Shown piece after piece: positions 33,899 to 42,737 of a DNA stretch of 64,000 bases (position 1 is its first letter; every line of letters begins with the position of its first letter). The stretch lies in assembly GCA_045130665.1 (NCBI GenBank), contig JBGUQC010000001.1, positions 124,001 through 188,000 on the forward strand, in the 5' to 3' direction. The translations under genes were made by a program, and so were the position numbers. The stretch comes from RGIG8124 sp045130665. GTDB taxonomy: Bacteria; Bacillota; Clostridia; Christensenellales; CAG-917. The notes under the pieces were generated by a model. The model ran no database searches, was not told where the DNA came from, and saw only the letters and a list, made by a program, of their open reading frames with translations.

Positions 33899-35227
33899 AT
33901 GGAAGATATCATGACACCTAAACAGATTGTAACAGAATTAGATAGATTTATTATCGGTCAACATGATGCAAAGGTTGCAGTAGCAATCGCACTTCGTAAT
34001 AGATATAGAAGAAGTAAACTAACTCCAGAACAAAGAGAAGAAATTACTCCTAAAAATATCATCATGCAAGGACCAACAGGTGTAGGTAAGACAGAAATTG
34101 CAAGAAGACTTGCAAAAATCGTTCATGCACCATTTGTAAAGGTTGAAGCAACAAAGTTTACAGAAGTTGGTTATGTAGGTAGAGATGTTGAGTCTATGGT
34201 AAGAGACCTTGTAGATGATGCAATTCGTCTTGTAAAGGATGAAAAGTATAAAGAAGTTATGCCAAAGGCAACAGATATTGCAGAAAAGAAACTTCTTGAA
34301 ATCTTACTTCCAATCAGAAAGAAGGCAGATACAGGTAATAAGTCAGATGCAGAATTAAGAGAAGAATTATTATCAGATATTAGAAATGGACACTTGGATG
34401 GAATCCAAATCGAAGTAGACGTTCCTCAAAAGACAAATTCTATCTCCATTGGCGGACCAGGAAACTCTGCTGGAAATACAATTGAACTTGGTTCTATCTT
34501 TGGTAACATGATGCCAAAGCAAACCAAAAAGAGAAAATTAAATGTAAAGCAAGCTTTAGATATGCTCAAAGAGCAAGAAGCATCTAAACTTGTAGATGAA
34601 GACTCCATTAATTCAGATGCTCTAAAGAGAGCAGAAGAAGACGGCGTTATCTTCATAGATGAAATAGATAAGATTGCAGTTAAATCTAATGCAAATCAAA
34701 GTCATGATGTATCTCGTGAAGGTGTACAAAGAGACTTGCTCCCAATTATTGAAGGTAGCACAGTTCAAACAAAATATGGTGCAATTAGAACAGACTTCAT
34801 CTTATTCATTGCTGCTGGTGCATTCCATATGTCTAAGATGGAAGACTTAGTTCCAGAATTACAAGGTCGTTTCCCAATTCATGTTGAATTAAGCCCATTA
34901 TCCGAGGCAGACTTTGTAAGAATCTTAAAAGAACCAGATAACGCAGTTATTAAGCAATATCAACAATTACTTGGTGTAGATGGAGTAACACTTACATTCA
35001 CAGATGATGCAATAGCAGAAATTGCAAGAGCTTCATATCTTGCAAATGCAGAAAGTGAAAATATCGGTGCAAGAAGACTTCATGCAGTTATGGAAAACTT
35101 ACTCAAAGAGATACTCTTTGAAGCAGACGATAACACATCATCAACAATCACAATAGACAAAGACTACGTAGATGCACATCTTGCATCCACACTCAAAAAT
35201 ACAAACTTAAGGAAATACATAATATGA
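33899..35227 (+). CDS. hslU: HslU (ClpY) unfoldase
   Basis: 442 residues. AAA+ ATPase with TPKQIVTELDRFIIGQHDAKVAVAIALRNRYRR, Walker A GPTGVGKTEIARRLA, Walker B VIFIDEIDKIA, an inserted I-domain between them, and the C-terminal sequence ending LKNTNLRKYII, which in HslU inserts into HslV to activate it. Preceded by AAGGAGG. It overlaps hisS by 4 bases (ATGA). Confidence 0.97.
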   Translation: MEDIMTPKQIVTELDRFIIGQHDAKVAVAIALRNRYRRSKLTPEQREEITPKNIIMQGPTGVGKTEIARRLAKIVHAPFVKVEATKFTEVGYVGRDVESMVRDLVDDAIRLVKDEKYKEVMPKATDIAEKKLLEILLPIRKKADTGNKSDAELREELLSDIRNGHLDGIQIEVDVPQKTNSISIGGPGNSAGNTIELGSIFGNMMPKQTKKRKLNVKQALDMLKEQEASKLVDEDSINSDALKRAEEDGVIFIDEIDKIAVKSNANQSHDVSREGVQRDLLPIIEGSTVQTKYGAIRTDFILFIAAGAFHMSKMEDLVPELQGRFPIHVELSPLSEADFVRILKEPDNAVIKQYQQLLGVDGVTLTFTDDAIAEIARASYLANAESENIGARRLHAVMENLLKEILFEADDNTSSTITIDKDYVDAHLASTLKNTNLRKYII

Positions 35228-36477
35228 TAAACATTCCAAAAGGCACTAAAGACATGCTTCCTGAGGAAGCTTACAAATGGCACTTTGTAGAAAATACAGC
35301 ACGTGAAGTGGCAGCATTGTATGGATTCAAGGAGATTAGAACTCCTGTCTTTGAACACACAGAACTTTTCTTAAGAGGTGTTGGAGATACCACAGATATC
35401 GTAACAAAGGAAATGTATACCTTTGAAGATAAGGGAAATAGATCCATTACTCTTAAACCAGAAGGGACTGCAGGTGTTGTAAGAAGTTATATAGAAAATT
35501 CTTTAGATCAAGGAATCACTCCTTTAAAGGCATACTATATCTCACCAATCTTTAGATATGAAAGACCACAAAACGGAAGACTAAGAGAACACCATCAATT
35601 TGGTGTTGAAATGTTTGGTGCAGCTGGACCTGAAGCAGATGCAGAAATTATTGCACTTGCAAGTACACTCTTAAAGAGAGTTGGTTTAAAGTCTTTAAGA
35701 CTTTATATCAATAGTATTGGTTGCCCAGAATGTAGAAAGAAATATAATGAAGCTTTAATTTCTTACATTGGATCTAACTTGGATAAGATGTGTGGTCAAT
35801 GCAAAGAGCGCTTTGGTAAGAACCCACTTAGAATCTTAGATTGCAAAGAGGAAGAATGTAAAAAGATTACAGCAAATGCTCCAAAGGTAACAGATTATCT
35901 TTGTGATGAATGTGCTGCGCATTTTGAAGGTGTTAAGAAAAACTTAGAAGCTAGGGGAATAGAATACGAAGTAAATCCTCAAATTGTTCGTGGTTTAGAT
36001 TATTACACACGTACAGTCTTTGAATTTGTTTCCACAGACATAGGTGCACAAGGAACAGTTTGCGGTGGCGGTAGATATGATAACTTAATTTCACAATTAG
36101 GTGGAAAACCAACACCAGGTATTGGATTTGGTTGTGGATTAGAAAGATTATTACTAGTCCTTGAAAACACAAATACTCTAAATGCTCCTGCAGAGAATTC
36201 TTTAATTTATATTGCACCAATGGGAGATAGTGCAAAAGCACAAGCTCAAAAGTTAGTAGATGAATTGAGAGCTAATAATATCTCTGCTCAAACAGATTTA
36301 ATGGATAGATCTGTAAAGGCACAAATGAAATATGCAAATAAGCTTGGCGTAAAGTATGTTGTAGTTCTTGGAGATAGCGAACTTCAAAGTGGTGAAGTAG
36401 AACTCAAAGATATGGAAACATCTACTGGTGTACAAGTAAAATTAAGTGAATTAATAACTGAGTTATTAAATAAGTAA
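35224..36477 (+). CDS. hisS: Histidyl-tRNA synthetase
   Basis: 417 residues. Class II motifs: PKGTKDMLPEEA at the N-terminus, motif 2 YYISPIFRYERPQNGRLREHHQFGVE, the histidine signature VRGLDYYTRTVFEF, motif 3 GFGCGLERLLLVLE, then the anticodon-binding domain. Cysteine pairs in the insertion (CPECRKKYNEA, CGQCKERFG, CKEEECKK, CDECAAHF) suggest a zinc site. Translationally coupled to hslU. Confidence 0.97.
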   Translation: MINIPKGTKDMLPEEAYKWHFVENTAREVAALYGFKEIRTPVFEHTELFLRGVGDTTDIVTKEMYTFEDKGNRSITLKPEGTAGVVRSYIENSLDQGITPLKAYYISPIFRYERPQNGRLREHHQFGVEMFGAAGPEADAEIIALASTLLKRVGLKSLRLYINSIGCPECRKKYNEALISYIGSNLDKMCGQCKERFGKNPLRILDCKEEECKKITANAPKVTDYLCDECAAHFEGVKKNLEARGIEYEVNPQIVRGLDYYTRTVFEFVSTDIGAQGTVCGGGRYDNLISQLGGKPTPGIGFGCGLERLLLVLENTNTLNAPAENSLIYIAPMGDSAKAQAQKLVDELRANNISAQTDLMDRSVKAQMKYANKLGVKYVVVLGDSELQSGEVELKDMETSTGVQVKLSELITELLNK

Positions 36478-36478
36478 A

Positions 36479-36988
36479 ATGACAGAACGTGGAATTGTAA
36501 CTAAGATAAAAGGCAAGAGAGCAACCGTGACTTTTGATAGACACGCTGCTTGTGATTCTTGTCATATGTGTGCAGTTACACCAACAGGTAAGGTTGAGAT
36601 TAGATTAATCAATACTCTCAATGCACAAGTTGGAGATTTCGTTGAGGTACAAATGGGTGAAAAGTTTGTCCTCACAGCTGCATTAATAGTTTACATAATC
36701 CCACTAGTTCTTGCAGGTCTCGGCTTAGGCTTAGGTTTTCTATATAACGTATGGCTCGCTTTAGGTTTAGCTTTAGGCGGTGTAGTTATAGGATTCGTTG
36801 TTGCTTATCTTTTAGATAAATTCGTTATTAGAAAGAAAGATGAGTTCGAACCAAAGATGACAAAAATCATGACAGCAGCTGAAGTCGAGGCAATAAAACA
36901 AAAAGAAAAAGAACTTCTTGAAGCTGCTAATAAAGGCATACAACAAGTTCAAGAGGAGAATGAAAATGGAAATAACATTAACGAGTGA
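36479..36988 (+). CDS. rseC: RseC/MucC-family membrane protein
   Basis: 169 residues. The cysteine cluster AACDSCHMCAV (C-x2-C-x2-C) near residue 25, a small beta domain, then two membrane helices (about 62-85 and 88-110), match the SoxR-reducing-system RseC family. In clostridia the family often accompanies redox genes, and here it directly precedes thioredoxin. The Lys/Glu-rich C-terminal tail (about 118-169) is cytoplasmic. It begins 1 base after the hisS stop and overlaps trxA. Confidence 0.8.
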   Translation: MTERGIVTKIKGKRATVTFDRHAACDSCHMCAVTPTGKVEIRLINTLNAQVGDFVEVQMGEKFVLTAALIVYIIPLVLAGLGLGLGFLYNVWLALGLALGGVVIGFVVAYLLDKFVIRKKDEFEPKMTKIMTAAEVEAIKQKEKELLEAANKGIQQVQEENENGNNINE

Positions 36989-37280
36989 AAATTTCGCAGA
37001 TGTAATTAGTAACAACAAAGTTGTTCTTATAGATTTTTGGGCAACATGGTGCGGACCATGCCAAATGCTTTCCCCAATTATTGAGGAAATCGCAGATGAA
37101 TATGATGGCAAAGTCGCAGTATGTAAATGTGACGTAGACGAGGAAGAACAAATAGCAATGGACTTTGGTATTAACGCTATACCTCATATCTTCTTAATCA
37201 AAGATGGTGAAGTTGTAGATAACTTCAGAGGATTTAGAGATAAGAACCAAGTCAAAGCATTTATAGAAAAGAACTTATAA
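36966..37280 (+). CDS. trxA: Thioredoxin
   Basis: 104 residues from the ATG at 36966, selected because AGGAG ends 7 bases upstream; an ATG two codons earlier is too close to that site. It contains DFWATWCGPCQMLSPII (active-site WCGPC), the buried charged residues and the cis-proline in INAIPHIFLI. It overlaps the 3' end of the rseC-like gene by 23 bases. A general disulfide reductase. Confidence 0.96.
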   Translation: MEITLTSENFADVISNNKVVLIDFWATWCGPCQMLSPIIEEIADEYDGKVAVCKCDVDEEEQIAMDFGINAIPHIFLIKDGEVVDNFRGFRDKNQVKAFIEKNL

Positions 37281-37297
37281 AACGTAAGGAGACATAA

Positions 37298-38554
37298 ATG
37301 ATCGATTTAAGAATAATCAAGATGGTGGATGAAGTATTATATGAATCTATGATTCAAGAACTTCATCGTCAACAAAACAATCTAGAATTAATTGCAAGTG
37401 AAAACTTAGTATCTCCAGCAGTTATGGCTGCACAAGGATCCTTCTTAACAAACAAATATGCTGAAGGTTATCCAGGACATAGATATTATGGCGGATGTGA
37501 ATATGTAGACGTTGCTGAAGAATTAGCAATTGAAAGAGCTAAAGAGTTATTTGGCTGTAAATTTGCAAACGTACAACCACACTCAGGTTCAAATGCTAAC
37601 TTTGCAGTATATTATGCAATTCTAAACCCAGGAGACACAATCTTAGGTATGGATCTTGCAAATGGTGGACACTTAACACATGGTGCAAAAGTTAATGCAT
37701 CTGGTAAGGTATATAACGCTTTTGGATACAAAGTAAATCCAGATACTGGTGTATTAGATTATGATGCTATCCAAAAACAAGCAGAAGAAGTAAAACCAAA
37801 GTTAATCGTTGCAGGTGGTTCTGCATATCCAAGAATCATAGATTTCAAACGCTTTAGAGAAATCGCAGATTCAGTTGGCGCATATTTAATGGTAGATATT
37901 GCACATATTGCAGGTTTAGTTATTGCAGGTGAACATCCATCTCCAATGCCATATGCACACTTTGTAACATCCACAACACATAAGACAATGCGTGGACCAC
38001 GTGGCGGTATTATTCTTACAAACGATGAAGAACTCGCAAAGAAAGTGGATAAGGCAATCTTCCCACAATCTCAAGGTGGTCCTTTAATGCATGTTATAGC
38101 TGCTAAAGCTATAGCTTTAAAGGAAGCAACAAAGCCAGAATTCAAAGAATACCAAGCACAAATTGTTAAGAACGCAAAATGTCTTGCAAATACTTTAATT
38201 AGCCGTGGTATTAACTTAGTATCTGGTGGAACAGATAACCACTTAATGCTCTTAAATCTTGTTGGCACAGGTGTAACAGGTAAGGAATTAGAAACATGGA
38301 TGGATATGGCAAATATTACTCTTAATAAGAACGCTATTCCAAATGATCCAGAAAAACCAACAATCACATCTGGTGTAAGAGTTGGAACCCCAACTGTAAC
38401 AACAAGAGGAATGAAGGAAAAAGAAATGGTAATCATTGGTAACTTAATCGCAGACGTTATTGAACGTAAAGAGGAAGCTATTCCAGAAGTTAAGGCAAGA
38501 GTATTAGACTTAACAAGCCGTTTCCCAGTATATCAAGACGACGTTATCTATTAA
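37298..38554 (+). CDS. glyA: Serine hydroxymethyltransferase
   Basis: 418 residues. NNLELIASENLVSPAVMAAQGS, NKYAEGYPGHRYYGGCEYVD and the PLP lysine block VTSTTHKTMRGPRGGIILT are diagnostic. It interconverts serine and glycine with tetrahydrofolate. AAGGAG is 7 bases before the selected ATG; an internal Met nine codons in lacks a spaced site. Confidence 0.97.
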   Translation: MIDLRIIKMVDEVLYESMIQELHRQQNNLELIASENLVSPAVMAAQGSFLTNKYAEGYPGHRYYGGCEYVDVAEELAIERAKELFGCKFANVQPHSGSNANFAVYYAILNPGDTILGMDLANGGHLTHGAKVNASGKVYNAFGYKVNPDTGVLDYDAIQKQAEEVKPKLIVAGGSAYPRIIDFKRFREIADSVGAYLMVDIAHIAGLVIAGEHPSPMPYAHFVTSTTHKTMRGPRGGIILTNDEELAKKVDKAIFPQSQGGPLMHVIAAKAIALKEATKPEFKEYQAQIVKNAKCLANTLISRGINLVSGGTDNHLMLLNLVGTGVTGKELETWMDMANITLNKNAIPNDPEKPTITSGVRVGTPTVTTRGMKEKEMVIIGNLIADVIERKEEAIPEVKARVLDLTSRFPVYQDDVIY

Positions 38555-38555
38555 G

Positions 38556-39179
38556 ATGAAACAAAAAAACATTGAGATATATAATAGATTGGATGCTATG
38601 CATCCAGATGCAGAATGCGAATTGAATTATGGAGATCCATTTCAATTATTAGTGGCTGTAATATTATCCGCTCAATGTACAGATAAAAGAGTAAACGAAG
38701 TCACCAAAGAACTCTTCAAAGTTGTAAAGACTCCAGAAGATATGGTGAACATAAAAAGAGAAGAACTTGAAAAATTAATCTTTACTTGTGGTTTTTATCA
38801 CAATAAAGCAAAATCTCTTCAAGGTATGGCAGCATCTGTAGTTAAAAAAGGGTATGTTCCAGATAATATGGAAGAACTCCTAGAACTAGATGGTGTTGGT
38901 AGAAAAACAGCAAATGTAATTATGGCGGAAGCTTATAAAAAACCTGCAATTGCTGTAGATACTCATGTTTTTAGAGTTTCTAACAGAATTGGTTTGGTAA
39001 ATGAAGATACGCCAGAAAAAACTGAGTTTGCACTAAAGAAAGAATTTGATGAAGATAAATGGTCTCATCTGCATCACCTCTTAATATTCCAAGGAAGATA
39101 TGTGTGCAAATCTCAAAAACCAAATTGTAAAGAATGTAAGCTACAAGATATGTGTAAGTATTACGGAGAAAAAAGATGA
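38556..39179 (+). CDS. nth: Endonuclease III
   Basis: 207 residues. Helix-hairpin-helix LLELDGVGRKTANVIMAEA contains the catalytic lysine, AVDTHVFRVSNRIGL contains the catalytic aspartate, and CKSQKPNCKECKLQDMC (C-x6-C-x2-C-x5-C) binds a 4Fe-4S cluster. It repairs oxidised pyrimidines. It begins 1 base after glyA and overlaps nfnA by 4 bases. Confidence 0.96.
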   Translation: MKQKNIEIYNRLDAMHPDAECELNYGDPFQLLVAVILSAQCTDKRVNEVTKELFKVVKTPEDMVNIKREELEKLIFTCGFYHNKAKSLQGMAASVVKKGYVPDNMEELLELDGVGRKTANVIMAEAYKKPAIAVDTHVFRVSNRIGLVNEDTPEKTEFALKKEFDEDKWSHLHHLLIFQGRYVCKSQKPNCKECKLQDMCKYYGEKR

Positions 39180-40003
39180 AAAACTATGAAATAATTTCAA
39201 AGAGAGTCTTGGCTGAGAATGTTATAGAATATAACATTTATGCTCCAAATGTGGCTAGACATGCTAAAGCAGGACAGTTCATTATCTTGAGAACAGATAA
39301 AGAGGGCGAAAGAGTTCCTTTCACAATCTGTGATTACTCAAGAGAAAACGGAACTGTTTGTATCCTAGTTCAAACTGTTGGGTACACAACAATGAAACTA
39401 TCTCAAATGAATGTAGGAGATGCCTTATCAGATTTTGTTGGACCATTAGGAAATCCAACAGACTTATCTGAATATAATAGCGTGTTGTTAGTTGGTGGCG
39501 GAATTGGTTCTGCTGTCATTTATCCACAAGCAAAACAATTAAAAAGTGAAGGAAAGGCAGTAGACGTAGTAGTCGGTGCAAGAAATATTTCACTAATTAT
39601 GTATGAGAATGAGTTCAAAATGAACTCAGATAACCTTTATCTCATTACAGATGATGGTAGCAATGGAAAGAAAGGTTTCGTAACAGACTATATCAAAGAA
39701 TTGGTAGATGGCGGAAAACACTATGATGCAATCTTAGCAGTTGGACCACTTCCAATGATGAGAGCTGTTTGTAACCTAACAAAAGAATATGGCATTAAGA
39801 CAATCGTTTCTATGAACTCATTAATGGTTGATGGAACAGGTATGTGTGGATGCTGTAGATTAACAGTAGGCGATAAGACTAAATATGCTTGCATAGATGG
39901 TCCAGAATTTGATGGCCACCTCGTAGACTTTGATGAGGCTATCTCACGTTCTAGATTATATAAAGCCGAAGAACAAGAACATTTATGTTCTTTAAGGGGG
40001 TAA
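39176..40003 (+). CDS. nfnA: Ferredoxin-NADP+ oxidoreductase small subunit NfnA (SudB-type)
   Basis: 275 residues. FAD-binding RVPFTICDY and GYTTMKLSQMNVGD, NAD-binding VLLVGGGIGSAVIYPQAK, and C-terminal CGCCRLTVGDKTKYACIDGPEFDGHLVDF, which supplies the 2Fe-2S cysteines. With the next gene it forms the electron-bifurcating NADH-dependent ferredoxin:NADP+ oxidoreductase of anaerobes (or the related sulfide dehydrogenase). Confidence 0.9.
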   Translation: MKNYEIISKRVLAENVIEYNIYAPNVARHAKAGQFIILRTDKEGERVPFTICDYSRENGTVCILVQTVGYTTMKLSQMNVGDALSDFVGPLGNPTDLSEYNSVLLVGGGIGSAVIYPQAKQLKSEGKAVDVVVGARNISLIMYENEFKMNSDNLYLITDDGSNGKKGFVTDYIKELVDGGKHYDAILAVGPLPMMRAVCNLTKEYGIKTIVSMNSLMVDGTGMCGCCRLTVGDKTKYACIDGPEFDGHLVDFDEAISRSRLYKAEEQEHLCSLRG

Positions 40004-40005
40004 AT

Positions 40006-41376
40006 ATGGATAATAGTGTAAGACATGTAATTCCATCACAAGATCCAAAAGTTAGAGTTAATAACTTTAACGAAGTTGCCCTTGGTTTTGATGTAGATAC
40101 AGCAACAGCAGAAGCAAAGAGATGCTTACAATGTAAGAATCCTCAATGTGTAAAAGGTTGTCCTGTTAATGTAAATATTCCAGGTTTCGTTGGCAAAATC
40201 GCAAATGGAGATATAGATGGCGCAGCTGCAATCTTAGAAAAAGATAATAACTTAGCTGCAATTTGTGGAAGAGTTTGTCCACAAGAAAGACAATGTGAAT
40301 CTCTTTGTATTAGAAAACTTAAACTTGGTGGTTCAGTTGCAATTGGTGCTCTAGAAAGATTTGTTGCAGACTGTGCAATAGAAAAGAGCTTAGAAAAACC
40401 ACTAGACACATTTAAAGACAAGAGAGTAGCTGTTGTAGGTTCTGGTCCTGCATCATTAACATGTGCTGCAAATTTAGCATCACAAGGTGTACAAGTTACA
40501 ATGTACGAAGCACTTCATAAAGCAGGTGGTGTTCTTGTTTATGGAATTCCAGAATTCAGACTTCCAAAGGCACTCGTACAAAAGGTTATAGACCGTATCG
40601 TAGATATAGGTGTAAAAATTGAATTAAACCAAGTTGTTGGTAAAACCATCTATATAGATGAATTACTCGCCGAATATGATGCAGTATTCATTGGAACAGG
40701 TGCAGGCTTACCACAATTCTTACGTTGTCCAGGCGAAAACTTGGGTGGTGTATATTCTGCAAATGAGTACCTCACAAGAGTAAATCTCATGAAGGCATAT
40801 AACAAAGAATCCATTACACCAGTAAAACGTGGAAAGAAAGTTGTAGTTGTTGGCGCAGGAAACGTTGCTATGGACTCTGCAAGAACCGCAATTAGACTTG
40901 GTGGAGAAGTTCACCTAGTTTATCGTAGATCGCGTCAGGAGATGCCTGCAAGGGCTGAGGAGATAGAACACGCTGAAGAAGAAGGGTTGATTTTCGACCT
41001 TTTAACCAATCCTGTAAGGATTTTTGGAGAAAATGGCGTTGTAACAGGCATGACTTGTATAAAAATGGAGCTTGGTGAACCAGATGCATCTGGAAGACGT
41101 AGTCCAGTTCCAGTACCAGGTTCAGAGTTTGATATCGAATGTGATCAAGTAATTGTTGCATTAGGTACATCTCCAAACCCAATTATTAAAAATAGTTGTC
41201 CAGAATTAGCTGTTTCTCCAAAAGGTACAATTCTTGCAGATGAAGAAACTGGCGAGACAAATATCAAGAACTTATATACAGGTGGAGATGCACAAACAGG
41301 TGCTGCAACAGTTATTTTAGCAATGGGTGCTGGAAAAAGAGCAGCAAATGCAATGCTAAAATCCTTTACAAAGTAA
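40006..41376 (+). CDS. nfnB: NfnB (GltD-like large subunit of ferredoxin-NADP+ oxidoreductase)
   Basis: 456 residues from the ATG at 40006 (AAGGGGG upstream). N-terminal iron-sulfur cysteines CLQCKNPQCVKGCPVNVNIPGF and CGRVCPQERQCESLC, then two dinucleotide folds: VAVVGSGPASLTCAANLA for FAD and VVVVGAGNVAMDSARTA for NAD(P). An annotation as glutamate synthase small chain is a common mislabel; the adjacent nfnA supports NfnAB. It starts 2 bases after nfnA. Confidence 0.92.
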   Translation: MDNSVRHVIPSQDPKVRVNNFNEVALGFDVDTATAEAKRCLQCKNPQCVKGCPVNVNIPGFVGKIANGDIDGAAAILEKDNNLAAICGRVCPQERQCESLCIRKLKLGGSVAIGALERFVADCAIEKSLEKPLDTFKDKRVAVVGSGPASLTCAANLASQGVQVTMYEALHKAGGVLVYGIPEFRLPKALVQKVIDRIVDIGVKIELNQVVGKTIYIDELLAEYDAVFIGTGAGLPQFLRCPGENLGGVYSANEYLTRVNLMKAYNKESITPVKRGKKVVVVGAGNVAMDSARTAIRLGGEVHLVYRRSRQEMPARAEEIEHAEEEGLIFDLLTNPVRIFGENGVVTGMTCIKMELGEPDASGRRSPVPVPGSEFDIECDQVIVALGTSPNPIIKNSCPELAVSPKGTILADEETGETNIKNLYTGGDAQTGAATVILAMGAGKRAANAMLKSFTK

Positions 41377-41386
41377 TAGGTGAAAT

Positions 41387-42658
41387 ATGGCAAACGATTT
41401 CTTAGATTATGTGAAGATTTATGTAAAAGCTGGAAAGGGCGGAGATGGAGCCGTTTCATTTAGACATGAAAAATATGTTCCAAATGCTGGTCCAGATGGT
41501 GGAGATGGTGGAAAAGGTGGAGACATTGTTTTCAAGGTAGATCCATCTCTAAACACACTCGTATCTTTTAGATATCAAAAGAAATATTTTGCCGAGGATG
41601 GACAAAAAGGACAAGCAAATAACTGTACTGGTAGAAGTGGAAAAGACTTAATTATTAAGGTTCCAGTTGGCACAGTTATAAGAGATACCAACACTAATAG
41701 TGTTGTAGCAGATTTATACGAAGAAAACGATGAGGTAATCTTACTAAAAGGTGGACGTGGTGGAAAAGGTAATGCACGTTTTGCACATTCAAAGCGTCAA
41801 GCACCAACTTTCTCACAATTAGGTGAAACCACAGATGAACACCAATTAACTCTTGAGTTATGCACAATTGCAGACGTAGGTTTAGTTGGATATCCAAATG
41901 TAGGTAAGTCCACTCTGTTGTCTGTATTAACATCTGCAAGACCAAAGATTGCAAATTATCACTTTACAACAATTAATCCAAACTTAGGTGTAGTTGAACT
42001 CATGACAGGTAACTTTGTCATAGCAGATATTCCTGGATTAATTGAAGGTGCATCTGAAGGCGCAGGACTTGGACATTACTTCTTAAGACATATTGAGAGG
42101 GTTAGAATCATTGTTCACCTTGTAGATATCTCAGGAAGTGAAGGTAGAGATCCTATAAAAGATTACTATGCAATCAATGATGAATTAAAGAAACATTCAG
42201 AAGAACTCGCAAAGAAACCACAAATTGTGGTTTGCTCAAAAGCAGACTTGCTTGAAGATAGAGCAATTATAGATGAGTTTGAAAAGGCTATTGGCAAAAA
42301 AGTTTTCGTAATTTCTTCATACACACATGAAGGTTTGGAACCATTACTTGAAGAAATCAAGAAACAAGTAGAATTATTGCCACCACCAGCTAGAGTAGAA
42401 ATAGACAAAGAATTTGTACTCGAACAAAAGAGAGATCAAAACTATGAAATTGAAATCACTGAGGATGGAAACTTCTTAGTAACTGGTGGATTAGTAGACT
42501 TCTTAATTCAGAATGTTGTTGTGTCATCAACAGAAAGTTTTGCATTTATGCAAAAAGTTCTAAAAGATAGAGGAGTTATTAAAGATCTTTTAGATATGGG
42601 TATGCAAGAAGGCGATATTGTTGAAATAGGCGATATCGAGTTCGAATGGGTAGAATAA
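41387..42658 (+). CDS. obgE: GTPase Obg
   Basis: 423 residues. The glycine-rich Obg fold (FLDYVKIYVKAGKGGDGAVSFRHEK, GPDGGDGGKGGD) is followed by G domain motifs VGYPNVGKSTLL, DIPGLIEGASEGAGLGHYFLRHIER and a C-terminal OCT domain. A ribosome-associated essential GTPase. Last gene of the long hslV-to-obgE run. Confidence 0.97.
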   Translation: MANDFLDYVKIYVKAGKGGDGAVSFRHEKYVPNAGPDGGDGGKGGDIVFKVDPSLNTLVSFRYQKKYFAEDGQKGQANNCTGRSGKDLIIKVPVGTVIRDTNTNSVVADLYEENDEVILLKGGRGGKGNARFAHSKRQAPTFSQLGETTDEHQLTLELCTIADVGLVGYPNVGKSTLLSVLTSARPKIANYHFTTINPNLGVVELMTGNFVIADIPGLIEGASEGAGLGHYFLRHIERVRIIVHLVDISGSEGRDPIKDYYAINDELKKHSEELAKKPQIVVCSKADLLEDRAIIDEFEKAIGKKVFVISSYTHEGLEPLLEEIKKQVELLPPPARVEIDKEFVLEQKRDQNYEIEITEDGNFLVTGGLVDFLIQNVVVSSTESFAFMQKVLKDRGVIKDLLDMGMQEGDIVEIGDIEFEWVE

Positions 42659-42695
42659 AATTTATTTCAATAATGTTCAATTATTGTGAATAAAT

Positions 42696-42704
42696 TGTTA
42701 TAAT
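42696..42704 (+). promoter_or_regulatory. Extended -10 promoter of pckA
   Basis: TG-T-TATAAT, 34 bases before the pckA start. The -35 region (TTCAAT at 42676-42681) is weak, as is common with extended -10 sites. Confidence 0.55.
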
Positions 42705-42737
42705 GAAAAATAATAATCAAGTTTTGGAGATAAATTT

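Noticed and set aside
40006..41376. Glutamate synthase small chain (gltD)
   Set aside because: Iron-sulfur and FAD/NAD motifs are shared, but the directly preceding NfnA-type subunit and absence of a glutamate synthase large chain support NfnB.
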